Source: Campanula takesimana (Eukaryota > Streptophyta > Magnoliopsida > Asterales > Campanulaceae). From it: 64,000 nt of DNA. This document shows, in pieces, positions 45,906 through 58,365 of this stretch (positions are counted from its first letter, which is position 1; each line of letters opens with the position of its first letter). The stretch spans positions 496,001 to 560,000 of the forward strand of contig JAOWBW010000147.1 in NCBI GenBank assembly GCA_026119855.1. The letters are read 5' to 3'. Both the position numbers and the translations under genes were made by a program. The notes beneath the pieces are model-generated. The model was not told the DNA's origin and made no database searches. It was given only the letters and a program-made list of their open reading frames with translations.

Positions 45906-46135
45906 AAATCAAAGATGATGACATCGGTTGAGTTCAAAGAGTTGAAGATTCAACATGAGAAATTTCTTGATAGAGGATTCACCCAGCTTAGTATATTTAC
46001 GTGGAGTGCATCTGTATTGATTAGCATGAAGAGATATGGTACTTTGCGATTTCATATTGAATTCAAAGAGTTCAACCAGGTGACTATAATGAACCAGTAC
46101 TTGTTATCGTGTATGGATGAATTATTTGATCCCTG
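45906..46135 (+). pseudogene. C reverse transcriptase remnant
   Basis: A frame with FKELKIQHEKFLDRGFTQ, SVLISMKRYGTLRFHIEF and MNQYLLSCMDELFDP aligns by eye with the N-terminal RT region of A and B (LKELKVQLQELLDRGF, VLFVRKKDGSLRLCIDY), but many residues differ and conserved ones are lost. It identifies C as a Ty3/gypsy element. The rest of C pol is unrecognisable. Confidence 0.7.
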
Positions 46136-46483
46136 AAGTTAATCAGTGGTCTATTCAGTGTTTGATTGATAAGTGGCTACCATTAGTTGGAAAGTCAACT
46201 ATGAGGATATATTGAAAACATCTTCTCATATCAGGTATGCTTGTTATGAATTCGTGATTATGCTATTTTGATTGATATGTGATCTAGCAGTATTGATGGA
46301 TTTGATGAATGATATCTTCAAACCATAATTTGATTTCTTTGTGATGAAGTGATTAATGACCTAGTGGTGTATACCAAGTCGCAGACTGAGAATTGATTGT
46401 ATTGAAATTTCTCGAGAGAAACAATTGTTTCCAAAAGCTAGCAAGAGATAGAGGATCTATTACCTTGAAGTGGATGCCTGAAG

Positions 46484-48684
46484 TGTCACGACCCAAAAAC
46501 CCGCCTCTAAATTCTAGTATTAAATAACTATTTATTTAGTCATTTGATTATTTATTTATGTGAGCATTTTGTGTTTCATGATATTTAATTATGTCTAGCA
46601 TTATTTGGGTAATGTTGTGTTAAGTGTGAAATAGGGGAATCATTTTGAATAGAGAGTTAATTGGGGTTTAATTGCGTTAGTTTGGAGCGGAGGGGCTTAA
46701 GTGTAACATTTTTAAAACATCCTCCTTCTTCTTCCTCCCTTCTCTCCCATTTCCCAATTCCCAGTGAACTCTCTCTCTCTCCAAGAAAAGGGTAAGTTTT
46801 TCCTCTCCCTTCTCTCTTCATTTTCATCCTCTTCCTCTCATCTTTTCTTATTACTCATTGTATGAAATGTGTTTAGATCGTCGATAGGATCGCGTAGGAC
46901 CAAAAATATTTGAATTCCGTCATCCTTGAAAATTTCAAGTAAGTTGCTTTTCCCCCATTTTTATGCTAAAATGTTCATTTCATGCTTGAATGGTGCTTTA
47001 GTTGATACATATGATGTTGGGTTGAGTTTGGGAATTTATTTGGAATTTATTTTGATTTTTGGTTAAAAATGGTGATTGTTAAATGTTGGTTTAAATCTTG
47101 GTTTGGGGTTGTTAAATGATGATATTTAGGTCCCCTCTAAGCTCATAAGTTGTCCTAGTTCATTTGTTAGGTTCACTTTGAGAGTTGATATTGAGGATTT
47201 TGGTTTTGGTATGGAAATGGTGGAATTTTGGTGTTCATGCCCGAATTGAAGAACCCAGAAGAAATCTGGGTTTTGGCTGAAATCCCTAGGGGGCGCGCGC
47301 ACCCTTTAGGTGCGAGCGCGCGCACCCTCCCTTGTTCAACTTGGAAAACCTTATGATGCTTGTGGGAGTGCGCACCCTTTTCATGCGAGCGCGCGAACCC
47401 TCCCCTGACCCTTTTGCAAAAACCTTCTGATCCTCCAGGGCGCGCGCACCCTTTCTGCGCGGGCGTGCGCCCCCTCCGCTGTACAAGTCCTGAGCTTCAC
47501 CCTCTTGTACTCTTCGTAGACAATCTTCGATAGTTCATAACTCTCTCATCCGGACTCCGTTTTAGGTGTATAAGCTATCGTTTTAAAGCTCTCCTTGAGC
47601 TCTTCGAGATGAGTGAGTAGTTTTGGTTGAGTGCTTGCGTTAACTAGATCCTTTGTGATCAAATGTGATATGGGAATTGTGTTATCATTGTTGAGATTAT
47701 TGGAACACTTTAATTGTGTGTTGTTGGTTCATTTCACTTTCTTGGTGACTTCTTGATAAGGTTCCCTACTTTGGAATCAGTGGTTGTTTATTGTGCTAGT
47801 ATTTTATTACTTAGCCTTTATTTGGAAGTCCAGCTGGTATTTGTGGTTGTGTCGGGCGATGGGAAAGATTATAATGGAACGAGCCAAGTTCATTATAATG
47901 TTGACCATTGTTTTGCCCATATTTTCTTCTTCCAGATTGGCCTTGGAATGAGATAAGCTAGCTTCCATTGTGAAGTATCTAGCTAACTTTTTGGAGTATG
48001 ACTTTGTGGCATATCTCCCGTCCTTTGTGACATGTTACTTGGTTATTGTTCCGGTACCGGGGTTTTCTCTTCGGCTTTCATGCTACTATGAAGATGTTGA
48101 TTGGTTGATTGTTGAAGCTGCGCAGCGATCCTTTATTTGGGTCTATCGGTTTGGAAACATTGGCCAATATCCTTTGTAATTGTTTATTTCCGCTGCTATC
48201 TGTTATCTGATAACTGTTATGTGCTACATGGATTTTTATACTGTTTATTGCCTATTGCATATTAGCATGTCATGTAGTTGCATTAGTAACTTATTGAGAT
48301 TTATCTCACCCCCTTTTCTTTTGTCTTTGTTTTTCCTTAACCCCCCAGGTGGAAAGGATTAGACTCGCTGATCACGAGACAGGACGTCGAGTGTGGATAT
48401 AGCTTTTTGGGGTTGTTATTCGGTTTGCATTATTTAAATGTATAACCTTGGGATAGTGTCACCAAACAATGACGTCATTAAGAATTGTATATTTTATATT
48501 GTTGGGGTATAAGCTTGTGGAGCTTATGTTAGTTGTATTTTGTTGTTATTAAACTTGAATTTATAAAACCTTGTATCACCTTTTGGCATTAAAATGAAAT
48601 TTTTATCTTCATAACTTTGGTGTATTGGTTCTAAATCGACGTCCAGTTCGCGTACTCCGGGCCCGCGGGGACGGGGTCGCGACA
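46484..48684 (+). repeat. B 5' LTR
   Basis: 2201 bp, TGTCACGACCC...GGGGTCGCGACA. A GC-rich slot at about 47287-47472 holds several copies of a GGCGCGCGCACCC-like word in an AT-rich LTR. A GTAAGT donor-like site is at about 46938. Confidence 0.9.
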
Positions 48685-48686
48685 GT

Positions 48687-48698
48687 TGGTATCAGAGC
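48687..48698 (+). other. B primer binding site
   Basis: TGGTATCAGAGC, initiator-Met-tRNA type, two bases after the LTR end. Confidence 0.85.
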
Positions 48699-48803
48699 TA
48701 TGGCTTAGCTCTAAGTATAAGTATAGGTGGATTAGTATGACCTAGGAGGGTAGTTGTGTTCGGAGTGAGTAACGGTTGATGTTTTATGCAGGTAATTGTC
48801 ACA

Positions 48804-49435
48804 ATGGCTAGAAGGAGGACAGGTGAAAGTTCTAGTGGGGCTCAGAATCAGAATGATCTTCGGGAAGAGAACCATGCAATGTTTCAGGGCATGTTTGAGG
48901 TAGCCATGAAGGCCATACATGACCAAGGTCCGAGAGTAGAACAAGCACCACCTCCTCGATATGGTTTGGAACAATTTTTGAAACTGAAACCGGTAGAGTT
49001 TAATGTGGAACCCAATGTGAAGAAGGCCGAGCTATGGATAGAATCAATGGAGAAAATTTACGATGTCTTTGGTTGCACCGATGAGGACAAGGTCCGGTTC
49101 GCGGCTTATAAGCTTGTGGGGGCCGCCGAGCATTGGTGGAAAGGGGTTAAAGCGAGTTGGGATGATACTCACACAGTGTATGCGTGGGAATTGTTTGTGC
49201 GGAAAATCAAGGAGCATTTCATTCCGGTAGTAGATCAAAACCGAAAAGAGATCGAGCTTCTCAACTTAGAGCAAGGTTTGTTGTCTATAGCTCAGTACTC
49301 GGCTAAGTTCACAGAATTAGCCCGGTACTGTGACTATCTTGTGAGGACTGAGGACCAGAAAGCCTTGAGGTTCATCCGCGGTTTGAAGACATCCATCCGT
49401 ACTCAGCTTATAGCCCAGAGGATTGTGACATTCCA
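48804..49435 (+). pseudogene. gag: B gag, N-terminal part, cut by A
   Basis: Starts at ATG 48804 (MARRRTGESS), just after TTTTATGCAG, which resembles a splice acceptor. It reads through the retrotransposon Gag helical domain (KKAELWIESMEKIYDVFGC; FAAYKLVGAAEHWWKGVK; LNLEQGLLSIAQYSAKFTEL; RFIRGLKTSIRTQLI) without a stop until the A insertion at 49435. The C-terminal half with the zinc knuckles resumes at 58366. It would form the particle shell if intact. Confidence 0.85.
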
Positions 49436-51529
49436 TGTCACGACCCGAAAACCCGTCTCTATTTTCTAATAATAAATATTTAATTATTTATTTGTTTATT
49501 ATTTGATTGTTTAAATTATTATTTAATTAATAATTTATGTGTGCATTTTATGTGTATAATAAATTATGTCTAGCATTTTATTTGGGTTATTTGTGCAATT
49601 GTAGTATTATGTGGTCTTAGTGTCTAGTAGGGAGTATTAGAGTTGTGTAGTGTAGAGGAGGGGGCCTAAGTGTAAGTTCTTTTAAATCATTTTAACTACT
49701 CCCTCCCTACTCTTCCCCTTCTCCCTCACTCTTCCTCCCATTCCTAGCTCAATATCTCTCTCTCTCTCCAATTGTTTGGGTAAGTTTTCTCTCCCTTCTC
49801 TCTACACTTCCATCATCTTCCTCTCATCTTTCCTTATTTCTCATTTCACTAAATGTGTTTAGATCGTCGATAGGATCGTAGAGGGCTAAAAATATTTGAA
49901 TTCCGTCATCTTTGAGAAATCTGGGTAAGTTGCTTTTCCCCCATTTCTATGCTAAAGTGTTCATTTCATGATTTTATTATGCTTTAGTTGATATATTTGA
50001 TGATTGGTTGAGTTTGAGATTTATTTGGAATTTATTTGGGTTTTGGTTAAAAATGGTGATTTTGATGAATGTTGGGATTCAATCTTGATCTTGGTTGATA
50101 AATGGTGTTATTTAGGTCCCCATCCTAGTTATAAGTTGTTTTGGTTCGTAGTTATGCTTGGTGGAAGGTTGGTTGTGTTTGATTTTGAGTGTTGTGTGAA
50201 ATGGGTAAGAAAAATGAAGAACCCAGCTCTGTTTCCCGGCCAAGAACCAGACCGAGCGCCCGCCCGGGTTGGACCAGGCGCCCGCCCGCCTTGCCTTTTT
50301 CTGCAGCCTGACCTTCTGGGCAAATAAGCGCCCATCTGCCCTTGCCCGCGCGCCCGCCCGCCCGCCTGGTCTGGATTGTTGCCCTTTGCTTGTTCAAACT
50401 TGATTGCTTCCCTAGTTTTAATTTATCTACTCAAATTAACTTAAGTTAACATCGTGGAGCACGTTATTAATTGGAATTGGTTCCCGTGTGAATAAATGTG
50501 TTATGAAATTTATTTAAGTACCGTTTTGGGAATGTGGATCATCTTTCATGTGTTGTTTGGATTGGTTTGCCTTTGTGGTAATTTATTTGGATTGGTTCCC
50601 TACTTCGGAATCATGAGCTGTTTATTTAAGCTAGAGTTTATTACTTAGCTTTTATTTGAAAGTCCAGCTGGTTAATTGTGTATCGAGTCAGGCAATGGAT
50701 AATGCTATAATGGCACAAGCCAAGTCCAGTATAGCATCGCCCATTGGTCCTTCTTTCCTCATCCAGATTGGCCTTGGATGGGATGAGCTAGCTCCTTTTG
50801 TGAGTATTCTAGCTAGGCGTTCTGGAGCATGACTTTGTGGCATGGCTCCCGCCTTTTGTGGCATATTACTTGGTTATTGGTTCCGGTACCGGGGGTTTTA
50901 TCTTCAAGCTTTCATGCTGCTATGAAGATGTTGATTGTTGATTGTTGAAGCTGCGCATCGACCTTTATTTGGTTCTATCAGTTGGGAAACCTTGGCTAAT
51001 ATCCTTTGTTAATTTTTTATTTCCGCTGCTATCTGTTAAATGATAATTGCTATGTGCTATGTGATTTATTATTGTTTATTGCTTATTGCATTAGCATGTC
51101 ATGTAGTTGCATTAGTAACTTATTGAGATTTATCTCACCCCCTTTCCTTTTGTCTTTGTTTTTCCTTAACCCCCCCCCCCCAAGTGGAAAGGATTAGACT
51201 CGCTGATCACGAGACAGGACGTCGCGAGGGTTGAGCTTTTGGGGCAAGTTGTTATTGGTGGGTTTACATTACATAAATGTGTAACCTGTTTTTGGGAATA
51301 GTTGTACCAAACTTGACGTCATTAAGAATTGTATATTTTATTATTTTGAGTGTAAGTTTATGGAGCTTACACTAGTTTATATTTTGTTGTTCAAGTTGGA
51401 TTTCAAAACTTTGTGTTATCATCTTTTGGTATAAAAAGGAAATTTTTTTATCTTCATTATTTTAGAGTTTATTGTTTTAAGTCGACGTCCAGTTCGCGTA
51501 CTCCGGGCCGCGGGGTCGGGGTCGCGACA
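49436..51529 (+). repeat. A 5' LTR
   Basis: 2094 bp, TGTCACGACCCG...GGGGTCGCGACA. The GC-rich slot at about 50253-50372 has repeated GCGCCCGCCC and GCCCGCGCGCCCGCC words. Donor-like GGGTAAGTTG at 49923-49932. Confidence 0.95.
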
Positions 51530-51531
51530 GT

Positions 51532-51543
51532 TGGTATCAGAGC
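51532..51543 (+). other. A primer binding site
   Basis: TGGTATCAGAGC, initiator-Met-tRNA type. Confidence 0.9.
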
Positions 51544-51649
51544 TATGGTTTAGCTCTAAGTATATGTCTAGGTGGACTAGTATGACCTAGGAGGGTAGTT
51601 GTGTTCGGAGTGAGTAACGGTTGATGTTTTATGCAGGTAATTGTTTCCA

Positions 51650-52617
51650 ATGGCTAGAAGAAGAACATGTGAAGGTTCTAGTGGGACACCGAATCAGAAT
51701 GATCTTCGGGAAGAGAACGGTGCCATGTTCCAAGGCATGTTTGAGGCGGCCATGAAGGCTATTCATGACCAAGGGCCAAGAGAGGAGCATGTGCCACCTC
51801 AACGTTACGGGTTGGAGAAATTTCTGAAATTAAAACCAAGAGAGTTTGATGGTGAGCCCGATGTGAAGAAGGCCGAACTATGGATCGAGTCAATGGAGAA
51901 AATCTATGATGTGTTTGGGTACACGGACGAGGATAGGGTCCGGTTTGCGGCTTATAAGCTTGTGGGTGCCGCCGAGCATTGGTGGAAAGGAGTCAAAGAG
52001 AGTTGGGATGATACCCTTACGGCGTATGCATAGGAATTGTTTGTGCGGAAGTTCAAAGAGCATTCTATCCCGGTAGTGGACCAGAACCGAAAGGAGATCG
52101 AGCTACTCAACTTGGAGCAAGGTTTGTTGTCTATAGCTCAATACTCGGCTAAGTTCATAGAATTAGCCCGGTATTGTGACTATCTTGTGAGGACCGAAGA
52201 ACATAAAGCTATGAGATTCATCCGGGGTTTGAGGACTTCTATCCATACTCAACTTATAGCTCAGAGGATTGTGACATTCCAGGATGCAGTAGACCGTTCA
52301 TACTTAATTGAGCAAGACATAGAGGAGCATAAGAAAAAGGTCGAGGTGACTAACACTAGCAAGCAAGGAGGGCAGGGTAAGCCACAATCCCGTTCTGATA
52401 ACCGAGGTAACTTTGGGGGACAATCTCAGTTCCGAGGGCAACCGATCCCAAGGAACCCGAGGACTATCCGGGAACCAAGGAAACCAAAATAGGAGACTTT
52501 GTTCCTATTGCCAAAAGGAAGGTCATTCAGAGGACCGGTGTTGGAAGAAATAAGGGAAATGTATTAACTGTGGGCAATTGGGGCATTTTGTGAAGGATTG
52601 CCCGAGATTCAGAGGTC
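51650..52617 (+). pseudogene. gag: A gag with zinc knuckles, three lesions
   Basis: ATG 51650 (MARRRTCEGSS). The helical Gag domain (KKAELWIESMEKIYDVFGY, AAEHWWKGVKESW) is followed by a TGG-to-TAG stop at 52031-52033, then EFIELARYCDYLVRTEE-like sequence and a basic Gly/Gln/Arg-rich linker. A frameshift near 52465 separates it from the zinc knuckles (CSYCQKEGHSEDRC, then a TAA stop at about 52551, then CINCGQLGHFVKDC-like). Gag packages the RNA; the knuckles bind it. Length and order match B gag. Confidence 0.85.
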
Positions 52618-55600
52618 AACCGACTGGGGTAGGAGCTGGTGCTCCACAGGGTCAGAAAAGAGATGCTGCGGGGAAGCCCAAGGTCCAAGGAAGGGTATTT
52701 GCCATGAATCAACAACAAGCTACCGATGATCCATCTGTTATTGGAGGTATTGTTTCTGTGTTTAATGTGAGCGCCCGAGCGTTAGTAGATCCAGGATCAT
52801 CTCATTCTTACATTTCTGTGCAATTTGCTTCTTTGTTAAATGCTGCATCTGAGTCTTTGCCTTATGTGCTAGAGGTGTCGACCCCTATAGGAGAATGTTT
52901 GGTGACCGATAAAGTTTTTCGTACTTGTGATGTGCTTATATGTGGTCGTGTCTTGTGTGCGGACTTGGTAGTCCTTCCTATTCAAGACTTTGATGTTATT
53001 TTGGGTTTGGATTGGTTGAGCAAGTTTCATGCTTCTGTTGATTGTCCTAGGAAAGTTGTTACTTTTTCTATTCCCAATGTGCCTAAATTTGTTTTCGAGG
53101 CTATGCCTTTGGGTAGGAATATTCGTATCATTTCTTATGTGAAAGCTAGGAGATTGTTGCACCGTGGTTGTGAGGGATACTTGGCTAGTGTGCTGGATAC
53201 TAGGAAAGAATCCCCTAGTTTGGAGAGTGTTCGGGTAGTTAGAGAATTTCCCGATGTTTTCTCTTCTGAATATGATATGCCTCCCGATCGTGAGATAGAA
53301 TTTTGTATAGATCTTTTGCCAGATACAGCTCCGATTTCAAAGGCACCGTATAGGTTGGCTCCCGCAGAGTTGAAGGAACTAAAGGTGCAGTTGCAAGAGT
53401 TGCTTGATCGTGGGTTTATTCGCCCTAGTGTATCCCCGTGGGGAGCATCGGTTTTGTTTGTGCGGAAGAAAGACGGTTCTTTGAGATTGTGTATTGATTA
53501 CCGGAAGTTGAATCAGGTTACAGTGAAGAACAAGTATCCTCTACCTCACATTGAGGATTTGTTTGATCAGCTTCAAAGGTCCGTGGTTTTCTCTAAACTT
53601 GATTTGAGGAGTGGGTACCATCAGTTGAGGATTCGATCGGAGGATATTCCGAAGACGGCCTTTCGCACTCGGTATGGTCATTACGAGTTCTTGGTTATGC
53701 CGTTTGGGTTGACTAACGTGCCTGCCGTGTTTATGGATTTGATGAACCGGGTTTTCCATCCTCATCTTGATTCGTTCGTGGTGGTCTTCATCGACGACAT
53801 TCTTGTCTACTCTAAATCTCGAGAGGAGCACGAGCAACACTTGAGGACAGTTTTATCCATCCTTACGAGGGAGCAGTTGTTTGCGAAGTTTAGTAAATGC
53901 GAATTTTGGCTCGAGAAGGTTTCATTTCTGGGTCATGTTATTTCTAAAGATGGGATTTCTGTGGATCCTTCAAAGATAGAAGCCATAGTGGATTGGAAGA
54001 GACCCGAGTCAGTAACCGAGATCAGAAGTTTTCTGGGTTTAGCCGGGTATTACAGAAGGTTTATAGAAGGGTTTTCGAGGATTACTACTCCGATGACTCA
54101 TTTGACCCGAAAGGATGTACCGTTTGTGTGGAGTGAAAAGTGTCAAAATAGCTTTGATGAATTAAAGAAGAGATTAACTACGGCTCCTATTCTTGCATTA
54201 CCGAACGGAAATGACGATTTAGTAATTTACAGTGATGCTTCGAAAGAGGGTTTGGGTTGTGTTTTGATGCAGAATGGGAAAGTGATTGCGTATGCTTCGA
54301 GGAAGTTGAGCCCGAGTGAACAGAATTATCCTACTCATGATATGGAGTTGGCTGCGATAGTCTTTGCGTTGCATAAGTGGAAGCACTATCTTTACGGGGC
54401 AAAGTTTGAGATTTTTACCGATCACAGGAGTTTGAAATACCTCTTCTCTCAAAAGGAATTGAACAACCGACAGCGTCGATGGATGGAACTTTTAAAGGAT
54501 TATGATTGTACGATTTCTTATCATCCGGGGAAGGCAAATGTGGTAGCCGATGCGATTAGTAGAAAGTCTTATGTAGCTTCGATGATGGTTCGAGAGTGGA
54601 AAATGCTTGAGAACGTTCGAGATTGGTGTCCTCGCGAATCGAGACGTGGGGCGATTTTTACTAATATTAGGGTATCGCCGACCCTAATTCAACAAATAAA
54701 GGATACTCAGAAGGAGGACCCAGAGTTGAAGAAGATTATGGATAATGCTCGGGATAGACAGTATGTGGACTTCCGGCTTGACTCAGAGGGAGTGTTGACT
54801 TACCGTAGCAGATTGTGTGTACCAGATATCGGTGGGATTAAACAGCGAGTTCTTGATGAGGGTCACAAATCCCGGTATACCATTCATCCCGGGAGTACGA
54901 AGATGTATCAGGATTTGAAACAACAAATTTGGTGGATTAACATGAAGAGGGAAATTGCAGATTATGTGTCGAAGTGTTTGACCTGTCAACAAGTTAAAGC
55001 AGAGCATCAGAGGCCTGCAGGTTTACTTCAGCCTCTTGAGATACCCGAGTGGAAGTGGGAACACATTACGATGGATTTTGTAACCGGACTACCCAGGACT
55101 CGAATGAGGTTCAATGCAGTTTGGGTGATTGTGGACCGATTGACTAAATCTTCTCATTTCTTACCTATTGACATTTCCTAATCGATGGAGAAACTTGCGA
55201 ATTTGTATATTCATGAGATTGTCAGATTGTATGGTGTCCCAGTTAGTATCGTGTCAGACAGAGATCCCAGGTTTACATCCCGATTTGGCAAGCGTTGCAG
55301 AAGGCTTTGGGTACCGATTTGAGGTTTAGCACAGCATTTCATCCTCAGACTGACGGTCAGTCCGAGAGAACCATTCAGATTCTCGAGGATATGTTACGGG
55401 CTTGCACAGTTGACTTTCCAGATTCGTGGGATACACATTTACCGCTCGTAGAGTTCGCCTAAAATAATAGTTATCAGTCGAGTATTCAGATGGCACCGTA
55501 TGAGGCGTTGTATGGGAGGAAATGCCGATCGCCTATTTGTTGGGACGAGGTTGGGAAGCAAAACTTTGGGGTGTTGACATGGTTCAGGACTCGGTAGAAA

Positions 55601-56124
55601 AGGTTAAAATTATTCGGGATCGATTAAAAACAACCCAGAGTCGACAGAAGAGCTATGCCGACCACCGAAGACGAGATCTTAATTTTCAGACCGGAGATTT
55701 TGTGTTCTTGAAGGTGTCCCCGAAGGTTGGTATTCGCAGATTCGGGAAAAAGGGTAAATTGGCTCCGAGGTTTGTTGGACCGTTTGAGATTTTGGGGAAA
55801 GTGGGACTTCTAGCGTATCGACTTGCATTGCCATCTTCTCTTGATCGGTTGCATAATGTTTTTCACGTTTCTATGCTCCGGAAGTATGTTCATGATCCTT
55901 CTCACGTTTTTCCGAGGGTACCGGAGGATATAGAGCCCGACATGACTTACGAGGAACGACCGGTTCGGATTTTAGATGCCAAAGTCCAAGAGTTGAGGAA
56001 CAAAAGCATTCCGTTGGTAAGAGTTCTTTGGAGGAATCATAATGTTGAAGAATCGACTTGGGAGCTTCGAGAGGAGATGGAGCGTAGATATCCGTGGCTT
56101 TTTAATTCGGGTAAGTCTCGTTAA
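52578..56124 (+). pseudogene. pol: A pol: protease, RT, RNase H, integrase and chromodomain
   Basis: A long open stretch of 867 codons (52578-55181) contains, in order, protease (ALVDPGSSHSYIS, active D at about residue 71, with DPGS instead of the usual DT/SG), RT (VRKKDGSLRLCIDYRKLN; catalytic FIDDILVYS at 53786), RNase H (YSDASKEGLGCVLMQ; THDMELAAIVFAL), the integrase HHCC zinc domain (about 54850-54990) and the start of the integrase core (HITMDFVTGLP). A TAA stop ends it at 55179-55181. A 1-bp loss near 55283 and a further stop at about 55459 follow. The last stretch (55522-56124) has the GPFEILGKVG region and a chromodomain-like end (VLWRNHNVEESTWELREEM). The latter would steer integration into heterochromatin. 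Confidence 0.92.
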
Positions 56125-56144
56125 AATTCGGGTCGAATTTTCTT

Positions 56145-56158
56145 TAAGGGGGAGTGAA
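56145..56158 (+). other. A polypurine tract
   Basis: TAAGGGGGAGTGAA directly before the 3' LTR start TGTCACGAC at 56159. Confidence 0.85.
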
Positions 56159-58365
56159 TGTCACGACCCGAAAACCCGTCTCTATTTTCTAATAATAAAT
56201 ATTTAATTATTTATTTGTTTATTATTTGATTGCTTAAATTATTATTTATTAATAATTTATGTGTGCATTTATGTGTATAATAAATTATGTCTAGCATTTT
56301 ATTTGGGTTATTTGTGCTATTGTACTCCCTCCCTACTCTTCCCCTTCTCCCTCACTCTTCCTCCCATTCCAGCTCAATATCTCTCTCTCTCTCCAATTGT
56401 TTGGGTAAGTTTTCTCTCCTTATCTCTACATTTCCATCATCTTCCTCTCATCTTTCCTTATTTCTCATTTCACTAAATGTGTTTAGATCATCGATAGGAT
56501 CGTAGAGGGCTAAAAATATTTGAATTCCGTCATCTTTGAGAAATCCGGGTAAGTTGCTTTTCCCCCATTTCTATGCTAAAGTGTTCATTTCATGATTTTA
56601 TTATGCTTTAGTTGATATATTTGATGATTGGTTGAGTTTGAGATTTATTTGGAATTTATTTGGGTTTTGGTTAAAAATGGTGATTTTGATGAATGTTGGG
56701 ATTCAATCTTGATCTTGATTGATAAATGGTGTTATTTAGGTCCCCATCCTAGTTATAAGTTGTTTTGGTTCGTAGTTATGCTTGGTGGAAGGTTGGTTGT
56801 GTTTGATTTTGAGTGTTGTGTGAAATGGGTAAGAAAAATGAAGAACCCAGCTCTGTTTCCGGCCAAGAACCAGACCGAGCGCCCGCCCGGGTTGGACGAG
56901 GCGCCCGCCCGCCTTGCCTTTTTCTGCGGCCTGACCTTCTGGGCAAATAAGCGCCCGCCTGCCCTTGCCCGCGCGCCCGGCGCGCCCGCCTGGTCTGGAT
57001 GTTGCCCTTTGCTTGTTCAAACTTGATTGCTTCCCTAGTTTTAATTTATCTACTCAAATTAACTTAAGTTAACATCTTGGAGCACGTTATTAATTGGAAT
57101 TCGTTCCCGTGTGAATAAATGTGTTATGAAATTTATTTAAGTACCGTTTTGGGAATGTGGATCATCTTTCATGTGTTGTTTGGATTGATTTGCCTTTGTG
57201 GTAATTTATTTGGATTGGTTCCCTACATCGGAATCATGAGCTGTTTATTTAAGCTAGAGTTTATTACTTAGATTTTATTTGAAAGTCCAGCTGGTTAATT
57301 GTGTATCGAGTCAGGCAATGGATAATGCTATAATGGCACAAGCCAAGTCCAGTATAGCATCGCCCATTGGTCCTTCTTTCCTCATCCAGATTGGCCTTGG
57401 ATGGGATGAGCTAGCTCCTTTTGTGAGTATTCTAGCTAGGCGTTTTGGAGCATGAATTTGAGGCATGGCTCCCGCCCTTTGTGGCATATTACTTGGTTAT
57501 TGGTTCCGATACCGGGGGTTTTCTCTTCAAGCTTTCATTCTGCTATGAAGATGTTGATTGTTGATTGTTGAAGCTGCGCAGCGACCTTTATTTGGTTCTA
57601 TCAGTTGGGAAACCTTGGCTAATATCCTTTGTTAACTGTTTATTTCCGCTGCTATCTGTTAAATGATACTCCCTCCGTCTCAAAATAGATGTCGTTTTGA
57701 GAGTTAAATTTTGTCTCAAAATACTTGTCGTTTCACTATTTTCAAAGCTTTTTTATTGCTCTATATCAATTATACCCTTAATAATGATAGTGAACTATCT
57801 CTTACCTAATCATTTAATACCTAGGTAGTTGAATTACTTTAGGGGTATTTGAGACTTATTCACATGCATTAATGACATTTCTTAATATGTGCTATGTGAT
57901 TTATTATTGTTTATTGCTTATTGCATTAGCATGTCATGTAGTTGCATTAGTAACTTATTGAGATTTATCTCACCCCCTTTCCTTTTGTCTTTGTTTTTCC
58001 TTAACCCCCCCCCCCCCCAGGTGGAAAGGATTAGACTCGCTGGTCACGAGATAGGACGTCGCGAGGGTTGAGCTTTTGGGGCAAGTTGTTATTGGTGGGT
58101 TTACATTACATAAATGTGTAACCTGTTTTTGGAATAGTTGTACCAAACTTGACGTCATTAAGAATTGTATTATTTATTATTTTGAGTGTAAGTTTATGGA
58201 GCTTACACTAGTTTATATTTTGTTGTTCAAGTTGGATTTCAAAACTTTGTGTTATCATCTTTTGGTATAAAAAGGAAATTTTTTTATCTTCATTATTTTA
58301 GAGTTTATTGTTTTAAGTCGACGTCCAGTTCGCGTACTCCGGGCCGCGGGGTCGGGGTCGCGACA
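56159..58365 (+). repeat. A 3' LTR with a deletion and an insertion
   Basis: 2207 bp. It matches the 5' LTR except that about 100 bp are missing at about 56320 (between 'attgta' and 'ctccctccctac') and about 218 bp are added at 57669-57886. The GC-rich slot is at about 56878-56995. Confidence 0.95.
57669..57886. mobile_element. One-ended Stowaway-like MITE fragment
   Basis: It begins CTCCCTCCGTCTCAAAATAG after TA, the terminus and target typical of Stowaway/Tc1-mariner MITEs, and is absent from the 5' LTR. The expected inverted terminus (GACGGAGGGAG, TA) is missing at the right edge (CTTAAT). About six bases of the LTR (ATTGCT) are also gone, so the right end was lost together with a little flanking DNA, or the insert came in as a fragment. 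Confidence 0.7.

Larger units (their letters stand above)
41929..46483 (+). mobile_element. C: decayed chromovirus-like element, 5' LTR and partial interior
   Basis: 5' LTR 41929-45165, PBS 45169-45180, then about 1.3 kb of strongly decayed interior with an RT trace. It ends where the B LTR begins at 46484. No 3' LTR is in the window. Left flank CGAAC (41924-41928) would be one TSD copy. Confidence 0.75.
49436..58365 (+). mobile_element. A: nearly complete Ty3/gypsy chromovirus nested in B gag
   Basis: 8.93 kb, 5' LTR 49436-51529, PBS 51532, gag and pol 51650-56124, PPT about 56145-56158, 3' LTR 56159-58365, TSD TTCCA at 49431-49435 and 58366-58370. The chromodomain-like C terminus, long LTRs and Met-tRNA PBS fit the Tekay/Del type of chromovirus (inference). 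Coding is interrupted by several point lesions, so it is non-autonomous now, but it is the most complete pol-bearing element in the window. Confidence 0.95.

Noticed and set aside
47286..47486. Arg-rich frame in the B LTR
   Set aside because: Antisense read of the GCGCGC words; no coding evidence.
50129..50397. Arg/Gly/Ala-rich frames in the A LTRs (also near 56736-57020)
   Set aside because: Generated by the GC-rich slot of a non-coding LTR.
51532..51543. TGGTATCAGAGC as part of a tRNA gene
   Set aside because: It is only the 12-nt primer binding site; no tRNA fold or promoter boxes surround it.
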